Shown here one piece after another: positions 27,175-36,031 of a DNA stretch of 64,000 bases; the stretch's first letter is position 1, and the number at the start of each line of letters is the position of its first letter. A program made the position numbers and the translations under genes. This DNA comes from Pseudobutyrivibrio sp. 49 (lineage in GTDB: Bacteria; Bacillota; Clostridia; Lachnospirales; Lachnospiraceae): contig NZ_FNDP01000004.1 of NCBI RefSeq assembly GCF_900100545.1, forward strand, positions 1 to 64,000, written 5' to 3'. The notes beneath the pieces were generated by a model that was not told the DNA's origin, did not search any database, and saw nothing but the letters and a program-made list of their open reading frames with translations.

Positions 27175-27810
27175 TTAATTCTGCTTTTTTTGTAACTGTC
27201 TTTCATTATATGAATAAACGCATCCACAGTAGTCCTGTCGATACATATCATATTCCGCTGATAATTCTGTAGACCTCTTAAAGCCCTCCTTCTTTTTGAA
27301 GTCGGATGGAAGCCATGACACTCCCGCTTCTTCGCCTATACGAATTCCGATTTCATTGAGAACCTGAGAATCTTTCATTGGAGATATTGTAAGTGTTGTT
27401 GTGAAAAAGTCAAAGCTTTTTTCAGCTGCAACTTCAGCTGTCCGTCTGAGACGGAGTTCGTAGCACTTATGACAACGTGCTCCCTTCTCCGGTTCGTGCT
27501 CCAAACCTTTTGCTATATCGTAAAAACGATTCTTATCATAATCACCCTCGATGAATTCGACCGGATGCTTTGTAGGAAAAGCTTTGATAAAACGCTGCTG
27601 TTCCTTCACCCTGTGATAATATTCCTCGTCTGGATATATATTAGGATTGTAGTAAAAAACCGTGATATTAAAGTACCGAGATAAATACTCAATACAATAA
27701 CTACTACATGGCCCACAACAGCTATGTAGTAATAAAGAAGGCACGCGGCCTTCTTTTTCAAATTGATCTATTAACTTATCTAATTCTTTTTGATAATTAA
27801 TCTTTACCAT
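27175..27810 (-). CDS. queH: Epoxyqueuosine reductase QueH
   Basis: A 211-residue DUF208-family protein that performs the last step of queuosine tRNA modification, reduction of epoxyqueuosine. The conserved cysteines are in LLHSCCGPCSSYC near the N-terminus, CHKCYELR in the middle and DYCGCVYS near the end, as expected for its iron-sulfur and metal sites. Its first codons overlap the end of the upstream membrane gene by 7 nt, and argH follows after 19 nt, so these genes are probably one transcript. Confidence 0.93.
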   Translation of the reverse strand: MVKINYQKELDKLIDQFEKEGRVPSLLLHSCCGPCSSYCIEYLSRYFNITVFYYNPNIYPDEEYYHRVKEQQRFIKAFPTKHPVEFIEGDYDKNRFYDIAKGLEHEPEKGARCHKCYELRLRRTAEVAAEKSFDFFTTTLTISPMKDSQVLNEIGIRIGEEAGVSWLPSDFKKKEGFKRSTELSAEYDMYRQDYCGCVYSYNERQLQKKQN

Positions 27811-28154
27811 CTATTTGCCCAAATAAATAAAAATGCAATGGCGAAAACATAGATAAACGCCATAAGTACCATGAATCCAACCTGTGAAGCAAGGATACCT
27901 ATAACAATCTGCGCAATGAACACAAGACCGTGAATCCAGATTGGAATTCTGTTAAGACATGCCGCAAGAGCAGCCTCAAGAACTACCATTACACAAGCAA
28001 TAACAACATTAATATCGAAAGCTACACAAGAAACTACAATGGCAACTACCGAAAAAACTACCAGCCATATAAGTGATATTAACGGGAGATTCTCCTTGTT
28101 AACATACTTAGTTAAAGCAGATGAAGGTATTGTTCTTTTAGTATTTCTAGCCAT
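27804..28154 (-). CDS. Small four-helix membrane protein
   Basis: A 116-residue protein with a basic N-terminus (MARNTKRTIPSS) and about four hydrophobic segments between residue 24 and the end. I do not recognise a functional family. It is the first gene of a probable operon with queH (7-nt overlap), argH and asd. A role in envelope or small-molecule handling would be a guess. Confidence 0.75.
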   Translation of the reverse strand: MARNTKRTIPSSALTKYVNKENLPLISLIWLVVFSVVAIVVSCVAFDINVVIACVMVVLEAALAACLNRIPIWIHGLVFIAQIVIGILASQVGFMVLMAFIYVFAIAFLFIWANRW

Positions 28155-28312
28155 GATATTCTCCTAACCTTTTTATACAAATTTTTACAAATGTCATTAT
28201 AATAAAACGGCATGATTTTCTCAACAATTTAATTGATTTTTTTACCTAATTATATTAGACTAAAAACCGCAGAAATTTCAGTTTCATAAAGGTTTACTTG
28301 CGCATTGTTTTT

Positions 28313-28385
28313 GCTCCGATAGCTCAGTTGGTAGAGCACCTCACTCGTAATGAGGGGGTCGTCAGTTCGAGTCTGATTCGGAGCT
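28313..28385 (+). tRNA. tRNA-Thr (anticodon CGT)
   Basis: A complete cloverleaf is visible: acceptor stem GCTCCGA/TCGGAGC, D-arm GCTC...GAGC, anticodon stem CCTCA/TGAGG with loop CTCGTAA, and T-arm GTCAG-TTCGAGT-CTGAT. The anticodon CGT reads ACG threonine codons. The 3' CCA is not encoded. Six T follow immediately, and the potA ribosome site lies only about 15 nt further on. Confidence 0.95.
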
Positions 28386-28414
28386 TTTTTCATATATATA
28401 AGGAGGATATAATT

Positions 28415-29482
28415 TTGGAATTCATTCAATTTGATCACGTATCAAAAAGCTACGATAAACAGCTTGTTTTAGATGAGCTGGATTTATACATTAAGGAGAA
28501 CACTTTCGTGACTCTTCTTGGTCCATCAGGTTGTGGTAAGACTACTACCCTTCGCCTTTTAGGTGGATTTGAAAAGCCAGATTCAGGACGTATCTATCTT
28601 AATGGAAATGATATCACTATGCTTCCAGCAAATCTTCGTCCTATAAATACAGTATTCCAGAAGTATGCGCTCTTCCCTCACATGACTATCGAGGAGAACA
28701 TTGCCTTTGGACTTAATATCCAGAAAAAATCAAAGGAATACATTAACGACAAAATCAAATACGCCTTAAAGCTTGTTAACCTTGATGGTTTTGAGAAGCG
28801 TTCCATTGATTCACTTTCAGGTGGTCAGCAGCAGCGTATCGCTATTGCCCGCGCCATCGTAAATGAGCCAAAGGTACTTCTTTTGGATGAGCCTCTTGGC
28901 GCCCTTGATTTAAAGCTTCGTCAGAATATGCAGTACGAGCTTATGAAGATTAAGCAGGAGTTAGGCATTACCTTCCTTTACGTTACTCACGATCAGGAAG
29001 AGGCCCTCACTATGTCTGATACTATCGTTGTTATGAACCAAGGATATATTCAGCAGATTGGTTCTCCAGAGGATATTTACAATGAGCCAGAAAATGCTTT
29101 CGTTGCTGATTTCATTGGCGAAAGTAATATCATTGAAGGAATCATGATTAAGGATGAGCTTGTTTCCTTCCTTGGTGTTCAGGTTCCTTGTGTTGACCGT
29201 GGTTTTGGAACTATGAAGCCAGTCGACGTTGTCATCCGCCCTGAGGATGTAGAGCTTGGAGCTCCAGGTAAGGGCTTCATGGATGGTGTCATTACAGACT
29301 GTCTCTTCAAGGGTGTTCACTACGAGCTTGATGTTCAGTGTGGTGAATACGAGTGGCTGGTTCACACGACCAAATATTTCGAGGTTGGCCAGCACGTTTC
29401 TTTAAATGTAATACCATTTAACATCCAAATTATGAACAAGCCTGAGTCAGAGGACGAGGAGGTAATGAAGGAAGATGATTAA
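28415..29482 (+). CDS. potA: Spermidine/putrescine ABC transporter ATPase
   Basis: A 355-residue ATP-binding subunit that powers polyamine import. Walker A (GPSGCGKTT), the ABC signature (LSGGQQQR) and Walker B (VLLLDEP) are present, followed by a TOBE-type C-terminal domain (about residues 240-355). The start is TTG at 28415 with AAGGAGG 8 nt upstream; a longer open frame would run through the tRNA gene and is not credible. It overlaps potB by 8 nt. The gene order A-B-C-D and the overlaps show a tight operon. The substrate assignment is by family and by the accompanying PotD-type binding protein. Confidence 0.95.
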   Translation: MEFIQFDHVSKSYDKQLVLDELDLYIKENTFVTLLGPSGCGKTTTLRLLGGFEKPDSGRIYLNGNDITMLPANLRPINTVFQKYALFPHMTIEENIAFGLNIQKKSKEYINDKIKYALKLVNLDGFEKRSIDSLSGGQQQRIAIARAIVNEPKVLLLDEPLGALDLKLRQNMQYELMKIKQELGITFLYVTHDQEEALTMSDTIVVMNQGYIQQIGSPEDIYNEPENAFVADFIGESNIIEGIMIKDELVSFLGVQVPCVDRGFGTMKPVDVVIRPEDVELGAPGKGFMDGVITDCLFKGVHYELDVQCGEYEWLVHTTKYFEVGQHVSLNVIPFNIQIMNKPESEDEEVMKEDD

Positions 29483-30302
29483 TCGCTTTAGAACAAGCTT
29501 CCTTGCAGCCCCTTATGCAGTCTGGGTACTGATATGCACTATCCTTCCACTTTTCTATATATTAGGATATGCACTGACAAACGATGCAGGAAGCTTCACA
29601 CTTTCTAATCTTTTAGCAATCACTGACGCAGTACATTTGAAATCACTTTGGCTGTCTATCGAGGTTGCTTTTGTCACAACAATAATCTGCCTGATTATTG
29701 CTTACCCTGTTGCGCTTATTTTGCACAACCTGAAAATCACAAATAAAGGCTTTGTAGTTTTCCTGTTTATCCTTCCAATGTGGATGAACTTCATGCTCCG
29801 TATCTTAGCATGGCAGATTATCCTTTCAAACAACGGAATCTTAAACAGTATTCTTTCAGCAGTTGGTCTTCCAACCGTCCATATTTTATATACAAAAGCT
29901 GCTGTTACTCTTGGAATGGTTTATGATTTCCTTCCTTACATGATTCTGCCTATTTACAATGCATTATCAAAGGTAAGCGATTCTGTAGTAGAGGCTGCTG
30001 CCGACCTTGGAGCCAACTGGTGGACTACATTCATCAAGATTACTGTTCCACTTTCCAAGGATGGTATCATCTCAGGAATCATTATGGTATTCGTACCTGC
30101 CCTTTCATCTTTCGTTGTTTCCAACCTTTTAGGTGGAGGAAAGGTTCTGCTTATCGGTAACGTAATCGAGCAGGAATTCACACTTGCCAGAAACTGGAAT
30201 TTAGGTTCTGGACTTTCAATCATCCTCATGATTTTCGTACTTCTTTCTATGTCTATCATGAACAGGATTGATGATTCTGAGAATGGAGGTATGCTTGTAT
30301 GA
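29475..30302 (+). CDS. potB: Spermidine/putrescine ABC transporter permease PotB
   Basis: A 275-residue inner-membrane permease with about six hydrophobic segments and the cytoplasmic EAA loop (VEAAADLGANWWTTFIKITVP) that docks on the ATPase. It forms the translocation path with PotC. It overlaps potA by 8 nt and potC by 4 nt, indicating translational coupling. Confidence 0.94.
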   Translation: MINRFRTSFLAAPYAVWVLICTILPLFYILGYALTNDAGSFTLSNLLAITDAVHLKSLWLSIEVAFVTTIICLIIAYPVALILHNLKITNKGFVVFLFILPMWMNFMLRILAWQIILSNNGILNSILSAVGLPTVHILYTKAAVTLGMVYDFLPYMILPIYNALSKVSDSVVEAAADLGANWWTTFIKITVPLSKDGIISGIIMVFVPALSSFVVSNLLGGGKVLLIGNVIEQEFTLARNWNLGSGLSIILMIFVLLSMSIMNRIDDSENGGMLV

Positions 30303-31084
30303 CAAAGGTTAAAAAAGGCGCATCCTACTTCTATCTCGGACTTGTGTTTTTGTTTTTATATGCACCAATTTTAGTGCTTATTGTTTTATCCTTTAATGAT
30401 TCTATGTCACGTACTGTGTGGGGCGGCTTCACTTTTAAGTGGTACATGAACCTCACTTCAAACGACAATATTATGGGAGCCCTTGGCACCACCATTAGAA
30501 TCACACTTACTTCTTCTATACTGGCCACCTTACTTGGCACATCAGCTGCCATCGGTATCCATTATATGAAGAAAAGACACGCAGCTATTATGCTTGGCGC
30601 TACAAACATTCCGCTTTTAAATGCAGATATTGTAACAGGTATTTCACTGATGCTTCTATTCACAAGATTCACTCCTCTTGGAGAGTTTTCAGTTGTACTT
30701 GCACACATTGCGTTTTCAGTGCCGTATGTAATCTTTAATGTACTACCAAGACTACAGTCACTTTCTGAGGCCTGCTTTGAAGCAGCCATGGATTTGGGCG
30801 CTACACCATCTTATGCATTTTACAAAGTAGTATGGCCAGAAATTTTCCCTGGAGTTTTATCGGGATTTTTAATGGCTCTTACAATGTCACTTGACGATTT
30901 CACCATCACCTATTTCACAAAGGGTGCCGGTGTTAATACCCTTTCAACAATGCTTTACACACAGCTCAGAAAGGGAATTCAGCCAGAGCTATATGCCCTG
31001 TCTACTATCCTGTTCTTACTTGCATTTATTCTTTTGCTTGTAATGAACTTCAAAAAGGATGTTAGAAAGGAGGCTGTAAAATAA
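30299..31084 (+). CDS. potC: Spermidine/putrescine ABC transporter permease PotC
   Basis: A 261-residue permease with about six membrane segments and the EAA loop (EAAMDLGATPSYAFYKVVWP), pairing with PotB. It overlaps potB by 4 nt, and its TAA stop shares one base with the potD ATG. Confidence 0.94.
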   Translation: MTKVKKGASYFYLGLVFLFLYAPILVLIVLSFNDSMSRTVWGGFTFKWYMNLTSNDNIMGALGTTIRITLTSSILATLLGTSAAIGIHYMKKRHAAIMLGATNIPLLNADIVTGISLMLLFTRFTPLGEFSVVLAHIAFSVPYVIFNVLPRLQSLSEACFEAAMDLGATPSYAFYKVVWPEIFPGVLSGFLMALTMSLDDFTITYFTKGAGVNTLSTMLYTQLRKGIQPELYALSTILFLLAFILLLVMNFKKDVRKEAVK

Positions 31085-32151
31085 TGAGACATAGATTAAT
31101 TAGCCTTCTTAGTGTTTTTGTTTTATGTACCGCTTCTGTGCTTAGCTTCACCGGTTGCGGTTCTGATGCAGACGCCACAGATACACTTGTTGTTTTAAAT
31201 TATGGAAAATACATCGAAGCTGATGTTCTGAAAAGATTCCAGAAGGAAACTGGAATTAAGGTTAAATATGAGGAGTATGAATCTGTTGAAGATATGTACG
31301 CCAAATATAAAGCAGGCTCCATCAATTATGATGTTATCTGCACTTCCGACTATATGATTGAGACTATGCGCCAAGAGGGGGAACTGATTCCTATCGATTA
31401 CAACTCTCTTCCAAATTACGCTAACATTGATCAAGATATTATCGAAGCATCAGCAGCCTTCGATCCTACTCACAAGTACACCGTTCCATATTTCTACGGA
31501 ACTGTTGGTATCCTTTACAATACCAACATGGTAGACAAAGAAACTGTTTCATCCTGGGACTGTCTTTGGGACCCAGCATATAACAACCGCATCGTAATGA
31601 TTAACTCACAGCGTGATGCATTTATGGTTGCCCAGAAGAAGCTTGGTTACGACATCAATACTACTGACAAAAAACAGCTTGATGACACCTTCAATCTTCT
31701 CTGTGATGAAAAGAAATATGTATATGCCTACCTTCAGGATGAGACTTATGAATGCATGATTTCCCAGGACGCTGCCATGGCAGTATGCTACTCTGGAGAA
31801 GCAGCCATGGGTATGGAGTACAATGAAGATTTAGATTACATCGTACCTAACGAAGGTGGAAATCTTTGGATTGATTCATGGTTTGTGCCTCGCACCTGTA
31901 AGCATTATGATGCAGCCATGAAATGGATAGACTTCATGTGTGAGGAAGAAGCTGCTACAGAAAACTTTGAATACGTATGGTACGCTACTCCAAATACAAA
32001 GGTTGCACAGCATGAGGATGAAGAAACTTTAGCTGATGAGACTGTTTTCCCAACTAAAGAAACACTCTCCCGCTGCAAGCTTTATGAAGCCTACGATAAA
32101 GAAACACTCGACTATACCACTACTCTGTGGAAGAAATTAAAAGCTTACTAA
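31084..32151 (+). CDS. potD: Spermidine/putrescine-binding lipoprotein PotD
   Basis: A 355-residue substrate-binding protein. The signal peptide ends in a lipobox (LSFTGC), so it is anchored outside the membrane. The mature start LVVLNYGKYIEADVLKRF and the acidic and aromatic residues further on (for example NLWIDSWFVPRT) fit the PotD family, which binds polyamines and delivers them to PotBC. The ATG overlaps the potC stop by one base. A long terminator follows. Confidence 0.94.
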   Translation: MRHRLISLLSVFVLCTASVLSFTGCGSDADATDTLVVLNYGKYIEADVLKRFQKETGIKVKYEEYESVEDMYAKYKAGSINYDVICTSDYMIETMRQEGELIPIDYNSLPNYANIDQDIIEASAAFDPTHKYTVPYFYGTVGILYNTNMVDKETVSSWDCLWDPAYNNRIVMINSQRDAFMVAQKKLGYDINTTDKKQLDDTFNLLCDEKKYVYAYLQDETYECMISQDAAMAVCYSGEAAMGMEYNEDLDYIVPNEGGNLWIDSWFVPRTCKHYDAAMKWIDFMCEEEAATENFEYVWYATPNTKVAQHEDEETLADETVFPTKETLSRCKLYEAYDKETLDYTTTLWKKLKAY

Positions 32152-32158
32152 AGAATAC

Positions 32159-32255
32159 GCAGGTTACGCTCTCAATCCTTAGTAATTACTCCGTCGAGCT
32201 GAAGAAAGCTCTCCTTGAGTAATTCTAAGAGATTGATAGCTACCTGCTTTTTTTT
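32159..32255 (+). terminator. Large terminator after potABCD
   Basis: A long imperfect stem with arms GCAGGT (32159-32164) and ACCTGC (32242-32247), and an inner pairing TAATTACTC/GAGTAATT with flanking CTCAATC/GATTGA, ends in eight T (32248-32255). It is larger than a normal terminator, and the loop contains a second small stem GAGCT/AGCTC. Confidence 0.85.
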
Positions 32256-32266
32256 GTGTGATTTAT

Positions 32267-32896
32267 TTACTGTACAATAGTAACCTCGTCGTTATGTACG
32301 TTATAAAAGTAGAGATTATCCGAAAGGAAATCTTCCTCCTTCAATTCATTGCGGTTTACGTAAAAAATCAAATTCTTTATTTCTACTGGATCAATATTTG
32401 GACACTCAACCGATGGAATCATTATGAGTTCATGGACTGAGCAAGGGATGATATAAACATCCGACTTCTTACGGGCCGCAAAAGCCTTAAGCAAATCTCT
32501 GTAAATAAGTACTGCAGCTCCATGCATTGCTATATTATTTGTAGCAACATATAGTGGCAAGTCGTTATCCTCTTCCTCTGCTACAGACTGAAGTTCTTCA
32601 TTATCTGTATAAGATGCTATAGTACTTAATATTCCACGAATCTTCAATCCTAGTAATCTTGGAGTGTTCTCTAGAGCTAAGCCCATAAGTGCATCTACAT
32701 CTACACCCCAGGATGTCATCAACTCATTGGTAATAACCTTACATTTCAAGGAGTCGTCATCATTGGTATGTGCGATATAAAATACCACTGCCAAATCCAA
32801 ATATTCCTTATAAGGAACAGTCTCTAACAGTTCTACATTTTTGTCTTTATTTATAAGCTTAAAGACAATATTCTTATTAAATTTTTCGTATGTCAT
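32267..32896 (-). CDS. DUF5688 family protein
   Basis: A 209-residue soluble protein of the DUF5688 type, a family seen mostly in Lachnospiraceae and without known function. Visible stretches typical of it are YKEYLDLAVVFYI near residue 30, GAAVLIYRDLL near 128 and IIPCSVHELIMIP near 150. GGAGG lies before the ATG. It is convergent with potD, with the large terminator between them, and appears to have its own promoter overlapping the end of recN. Confidence 0.75.
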   Translation of the reverse strand: MTYEKFNKNIVFKLINKDKNVELLETVPYKEYLDLAVVFYIAHTNDDDSLKCKVITNELMTSWGVDVDALMGLALENTPRLLGLKIRGILSTIASYTDNEELQSVAEEEDNDLPLYVATNNIAMHGAAVLIYRDLLKAFAARKKSDVYIIPCSVHELIMIPSVECPNIDPVEIKNLIFYVNRNELKEEDFLSDNLYFYNVHNDEVTIVQ

Positions 32897-32944
32897 TTAG
32901 CCTCCGCTATATGACACAAATCAAATGGGAATAAAAAACGAAAA

Positions 32945-32970
32945 AAGTCTGCATGTGACCATGCAGACTT
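32945..32970 (-). terminator. Terminator after recN
   Basis: A perfect 11-bp stem (32945-32955 with 32960-32970) with loop TGAC is followed on the minus strand by TTTTTCGTTTTTT. It ends the long housekeeping operon. Confidence 0.88.
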
Positions 32971-32971
32971 C

Positions 32972-32999
32972 ATTATATCATCTAAGAATTATAAATCAA
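32972..32999 (-). promoter_or_regulatory. Putative promoter for the DUF5688 gene, overlapping the recN stop codon
   Basis: TTGATT (32994-32999) and TATAAT (32972-32977) on the minus strand are separated by 16 nt. The -35 overlaps the recN stop codon. Transcription would begin inside the first arm of the recN terminator, so the new transcript could not form the full hairpin. Confidence 0.55.
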
Positions 33000-34675
33000 G
33001 CTCTTTCTTTATAACTTTTCGCCATATCTTTCATTTCCTTGGCATTAGTCATAACCGCCTCTGTAATAGCGCTTCCGCCAAGCATTCTTGCAAGCTCATC
33101 TACTGTCTCATCACCAAGAAGCTTCTTGATTCCTGAAATAGTATGTCCATTAGCTACACTCTTTTCAATAAGGAAATGTGTATCAGCCATAGCTGCAATC
33201 TGAGGTAAATGTGTTATACAGATAACCTGATGATTAGCGGCAACTGTAGAAAGCTTCTCCGAAACAGCCTGAGCTGTACGACCTGAAATACCAGCATCAA
33301 TCTCATCAAAGATGAGAGTGTCAATTCCTCCATCAGAAGCTAATACTGTCTTTATTGCAAGCATTATACGGCTCATTTCACCGCCTGAAGCAATATCCTT
33401 AAGAGGACGAAGTGGCTCACCTGGGTTGGTGCTGATTACGAACTGACCATCATCAACACCATTATCGGTGTATTTATCCAAGCGAGTGAGCTCCATATCA
33501 AACTCACAATTTAGGAAATTCAAATCACTCATGGCAGCCTGCATTTTCACTGCAAGCTCCTTAGCTGCCTTGTGACGAATATCAGAAAGTTTTCCTGATA
33601 AAGCATCAAGCTCAGCAGTGGCATTCTCCACATTCTTCTTAAGCTCAGACAAATACTCATCAAAGCTTTCGAACTTTGCCTTCTTCTCCTGACGAGCTGC
33701 AAGCTCCTCTAGAATAATCTCGATAGAAGGACCATACTTATCCTTAAGGCGATTAATCTCATTAAGGCGAACCTCCACCTCGTTAAAGCGGCCTGCATCA
33801 AAGGATGTATCCGCCATATAGCTTGAAAGTTCACGGTTAAAATCAGAAATAATACTGTCTGCATCATTTAACATCGAAAGTAAATCTGCAGCCTTCTCAT
33901 CTATTGATTCGATATGACGTAAATCTGAAATCGCAGAGCTAAGAGCATCTGACGCGCCACCATCACCAGTCATTGCCTCATGTGCTCGCTGGAAATACTC
34001 CATAGTCTTGCTAAAATTAGAAAGACGTCTGTACTCATCCTCCAGCTCCTCATCTTCACCAGATTTAAGATTTGCAGATTCTATTTCATTTATCTCGTGA
34101 TCCAAAAGAACTATCTCTCGTTCCTTTGAAATATCACTCTTCTTGGCATCCTCAAGCTCCTGCATAAGAGCACGATAATTCTTGTAGCTCTCAGCCACCT
34201 GATACTTTAAATCACCAATCTGATTCTTAGCAAACTCATCAAGAAACTCCATGTGTTTATGAGTATTAAGAAGTGACTGGTGCTCCTTTTGACCATAAAT
34301 ATCAAGAAGGATGTCTCCAACCTCCTTCATTTTGGCAGCAGGAACCTGCTCTCCGTTAATTTTGCCAACACTTCTAGACTCGGTAATCTTTCTACTCATA
34401 ATTACCTCGTCATCATATGGCTCCACTCCTAAATCGCGAAGTGCCTCTTTAGTTTTTTCATCATTTACGAGATATACAGCCTCAACAAAGGCCTCAGAAT
34501 CAGAATCTCTAAGAAAATCCTTAGACGCCTTGTCACCTAAACTAAGGTGAAGTGCTCCCAAGATAATTGATTTACCTGCTCCCGTCTCGCCTGACAGAAT
34601 ATTTAGCCCCTTTGAAAAAATAATTTCTTCCTCATCAATTAAGGCTAAATTTTTAACGTGCAAACTAGCTAGCAT
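32996..34675 (-). CDS. recN: DNA repair protein RecN
   Basis: A 559-residue SMC-like ATPase used in recombinational repair of double-strand breaks. The N-terminal ATP site is GETGAGKSIILGAL, there is a long coiled-coil middle, and the C-terminal part has ASGGEMSRIMLAIK and TLIFDEIDAGISG. ATG 34675 is chosen because AGGAG lies 6 nt upstream. It is the last gene of the nusB-recN operon, 54 nt behind argR, the same order as ahrC-recN in Bacillus. Confidence 0.96.
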   Translation of the reverse strand: MLASLHVKNLALIDEEEIIFSKGLNILSGETGAGKSIILGALHLSLGDKASKDFLRDSDSEAFVEAVYLVNDEKTKEALRDLGVEPYDDEVIMSRKITESRSVGKINGEQVPAAKMKEVGDILLDIYGQKEHQSLLNTHKHMEFLDEFAKNQIGDLKYQVAESYKNYRALMQELEDAKKSDISKEREIVLLDHEINEIESANLKSGEDEELEDEYRRLSNFSKTMEYFQRAHEAMTGDGGASDALSSAISDLRHIESIDEKAADLLSMLNDADSIISDFNRELSSYMADTSFDAGRFNEVEVRLNEINRLKDKYGPSIEIILEELAARQEKKAKFESFDEYLSELKKNVENATAELDALSGKLSDIRHKAAKELAVKMQAAMSDLNFLNCEFDMELTRLDKYTDNGVDDGQFVISTNPGEPLRPLKDIASGGEMSRIMLAIKTVLASDGGIDTLIFDEIDAGISGRTAQAVSEKLSTVAANHQVICITHLPQIAAMADTHFLIEKSVANGHTISGIKKLLGDETVDELARMLGGSAITEAVMTNAKEMKDMAKSYKERA

Positions 34676-34729
34676 CTTATTCTCCTTTTTAACCCATCTC
34701 GCCAACCTTAGGAATTGCACCTTTCCTAA

Positions 34730-35185
34730 TTAATGCTGCTCGATAATCCTCTTGAGCTTCCCCATGATGTATACTGTGTCATCTAAAGAACGGATGGCGC
34801 ACATGATAGTGTCGTCACCGGCGATAGATCCGACAACCTCTGGAAAATCAAAATGGTCCATAGCTGCTGCCACAGCCATAGCCATACCAGAAACTGTCTT
34901 GATAACTAATATATTTTCAGCATTATCCATAGACACAAAACCATCTAAGAAAATGCGAATATATTTCTCATTCATATCTTCCTCTGTGGACTTAAATGCC
35001 ACATAGCGAAGCTTTCCTGTTCCATCGGCAATCTTAGTGAGCTTCATTTCGCGTATATCGCGAGAAACTGTAGCCTGAGTTGCGTTAAAGCCTGCCTCCT
35101 CAAGGCGAGCTGTAAGCTCCTCCTGTGTACCGATTTCATTTTTTACTATTAACTCTAAAATCTTAGCCTGTCTTTCAATCTTCAT
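34730..35185 (-). CDS. argR: Arginine repressor
   Basis: A 151-residue ArgR/AhrC regulator that binds DNA with arginine as cofactor. The N-terminal winged helix includes NATQATVSRDIREMKL, and the C-terminal hexamerisation domain keeps the arginine-binding GSIAGDDTIMCA motif. AGGAG lies just before the ATG, inside the end of nadK. It sits in the housekeeping operon between nadK and recN. Confidence 0.95.
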   Translation of the reverse strand: MKIERQAKILELIVKNEIGTQEELTARLEEAGFNATQATVSRDIREMKLTKIADGTGKLRYVAFKSTEEDMNEKYIRIFLDGFVSMDNAENILVIKTVSGMAMAVAAAMDHFDFPEVVGSIAGDDTIMCAIRSLDDTVYIMGKLKRIIEQH

Positions 35186-36031
35186 TTAGATCTCCTGCAT
35201 TCTTGCTCTTATACGTTCCAAGAAATTAACATTTTCAAGCATTACCATATGTGATGTGGTGCCAGAACGATATATTCTGAGCTTTTCACCCTTTTTCAGA
35301 GTCTGACGAAGGGTGCCATCATAAACTATGTTTGCCTGAGGATCGTCATCATCGTGACGGGCCTCAATAGTCACCTCAACCTCATCTGATGAAGCAAGTA
35401 TTATGCTTCTGGAATTAAGTGTATGAGGGTTGATAGGTGTAAGTATTAAACAATCTGCATGAGGGCTGACAATAGGTCCGTTTGCAGATAGATTATAGGC
35501 TGTAGAGCCTGTAGGTGTGGCCACAATAAGGCCATCACAATTGTGATTGTAAAGCTGAATTCCATTAACCTTTACAGTAAGATTCAACACATATAAACCT
35601 GCCGCAACTGGTGCAACCACAATATCATTAAGTGCTCTAAAGCGATTGCCAGAATCATTTGAACAATCACCCTCAAGCATCATTCGTGTATCTAACTTAT
35701 AATTGTCGTTAAGGAGCTGATCAAGGCAGTGCTCGATATTATCAACTGTCATATCACAGAGATAACCGAGATGACCGCAATTCAAACCAACTATTGGAAC
35801 ATTACGATTGGTGACATTCTGAGCAACACGTACTACCGTGCCATCTCCACCAACTGTAATAATACATTGAACATCATCTGCTACACTGATAGGCTCATCA
35901 GAGCAGTCAGAGCATGTATCCAAATCTAAAATGCACATCCCGCCATGTGCCTTAATATAATCACGAATCACATTGACATATTTCTCATGTAAATCGCTAA
36001 AAGACCTTGCAACAATTAAAAAGTTTTTCAT
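35186..36031 (-). CDS. nadK: NAD kinase
   Basis: A 281-residue enzyme that phosphorylates NAD to NADP. The GGDGTVVRVAQ motif and the second conserved segment (TGSTAYNLSANGPIVSP) are clear. Its ATG overlaps the tlyA stop as TAATG, and argR begins right after its stop. Confidence 0.95.
   Translation of the reverse strand: MKNFLIVARSFSDLHEKYVNVIRDYIKAHGGMCILDLDTCSDCSDEPISVADDVQCIITVGGDGTVVRVAQNVTNRNVPIVGLNCGHLGYLCDMTVDNIEHCLDQLLNDNYKLDTRMMLEGDCSNDSGNRFRALNDIVVAPVAAGLYVLNLTVKVNGIQLYNHNCDGLIVATPTGSTAYNLSANGPIVSPHADCLILTPINPHTLNSRSIILASSDEVEVTIEARHDDDDPQANIVYDGTLRQTLKKGEKLRIYRSGTTSHMVMLENVNFLERIRARMQEI

Noticed and set aside
28298-28414. N-terminal extension of potA
   Set aside because: The open frame runs through the tRNA gene; the AAGGAGG and TTG at 28415 give the natural start.
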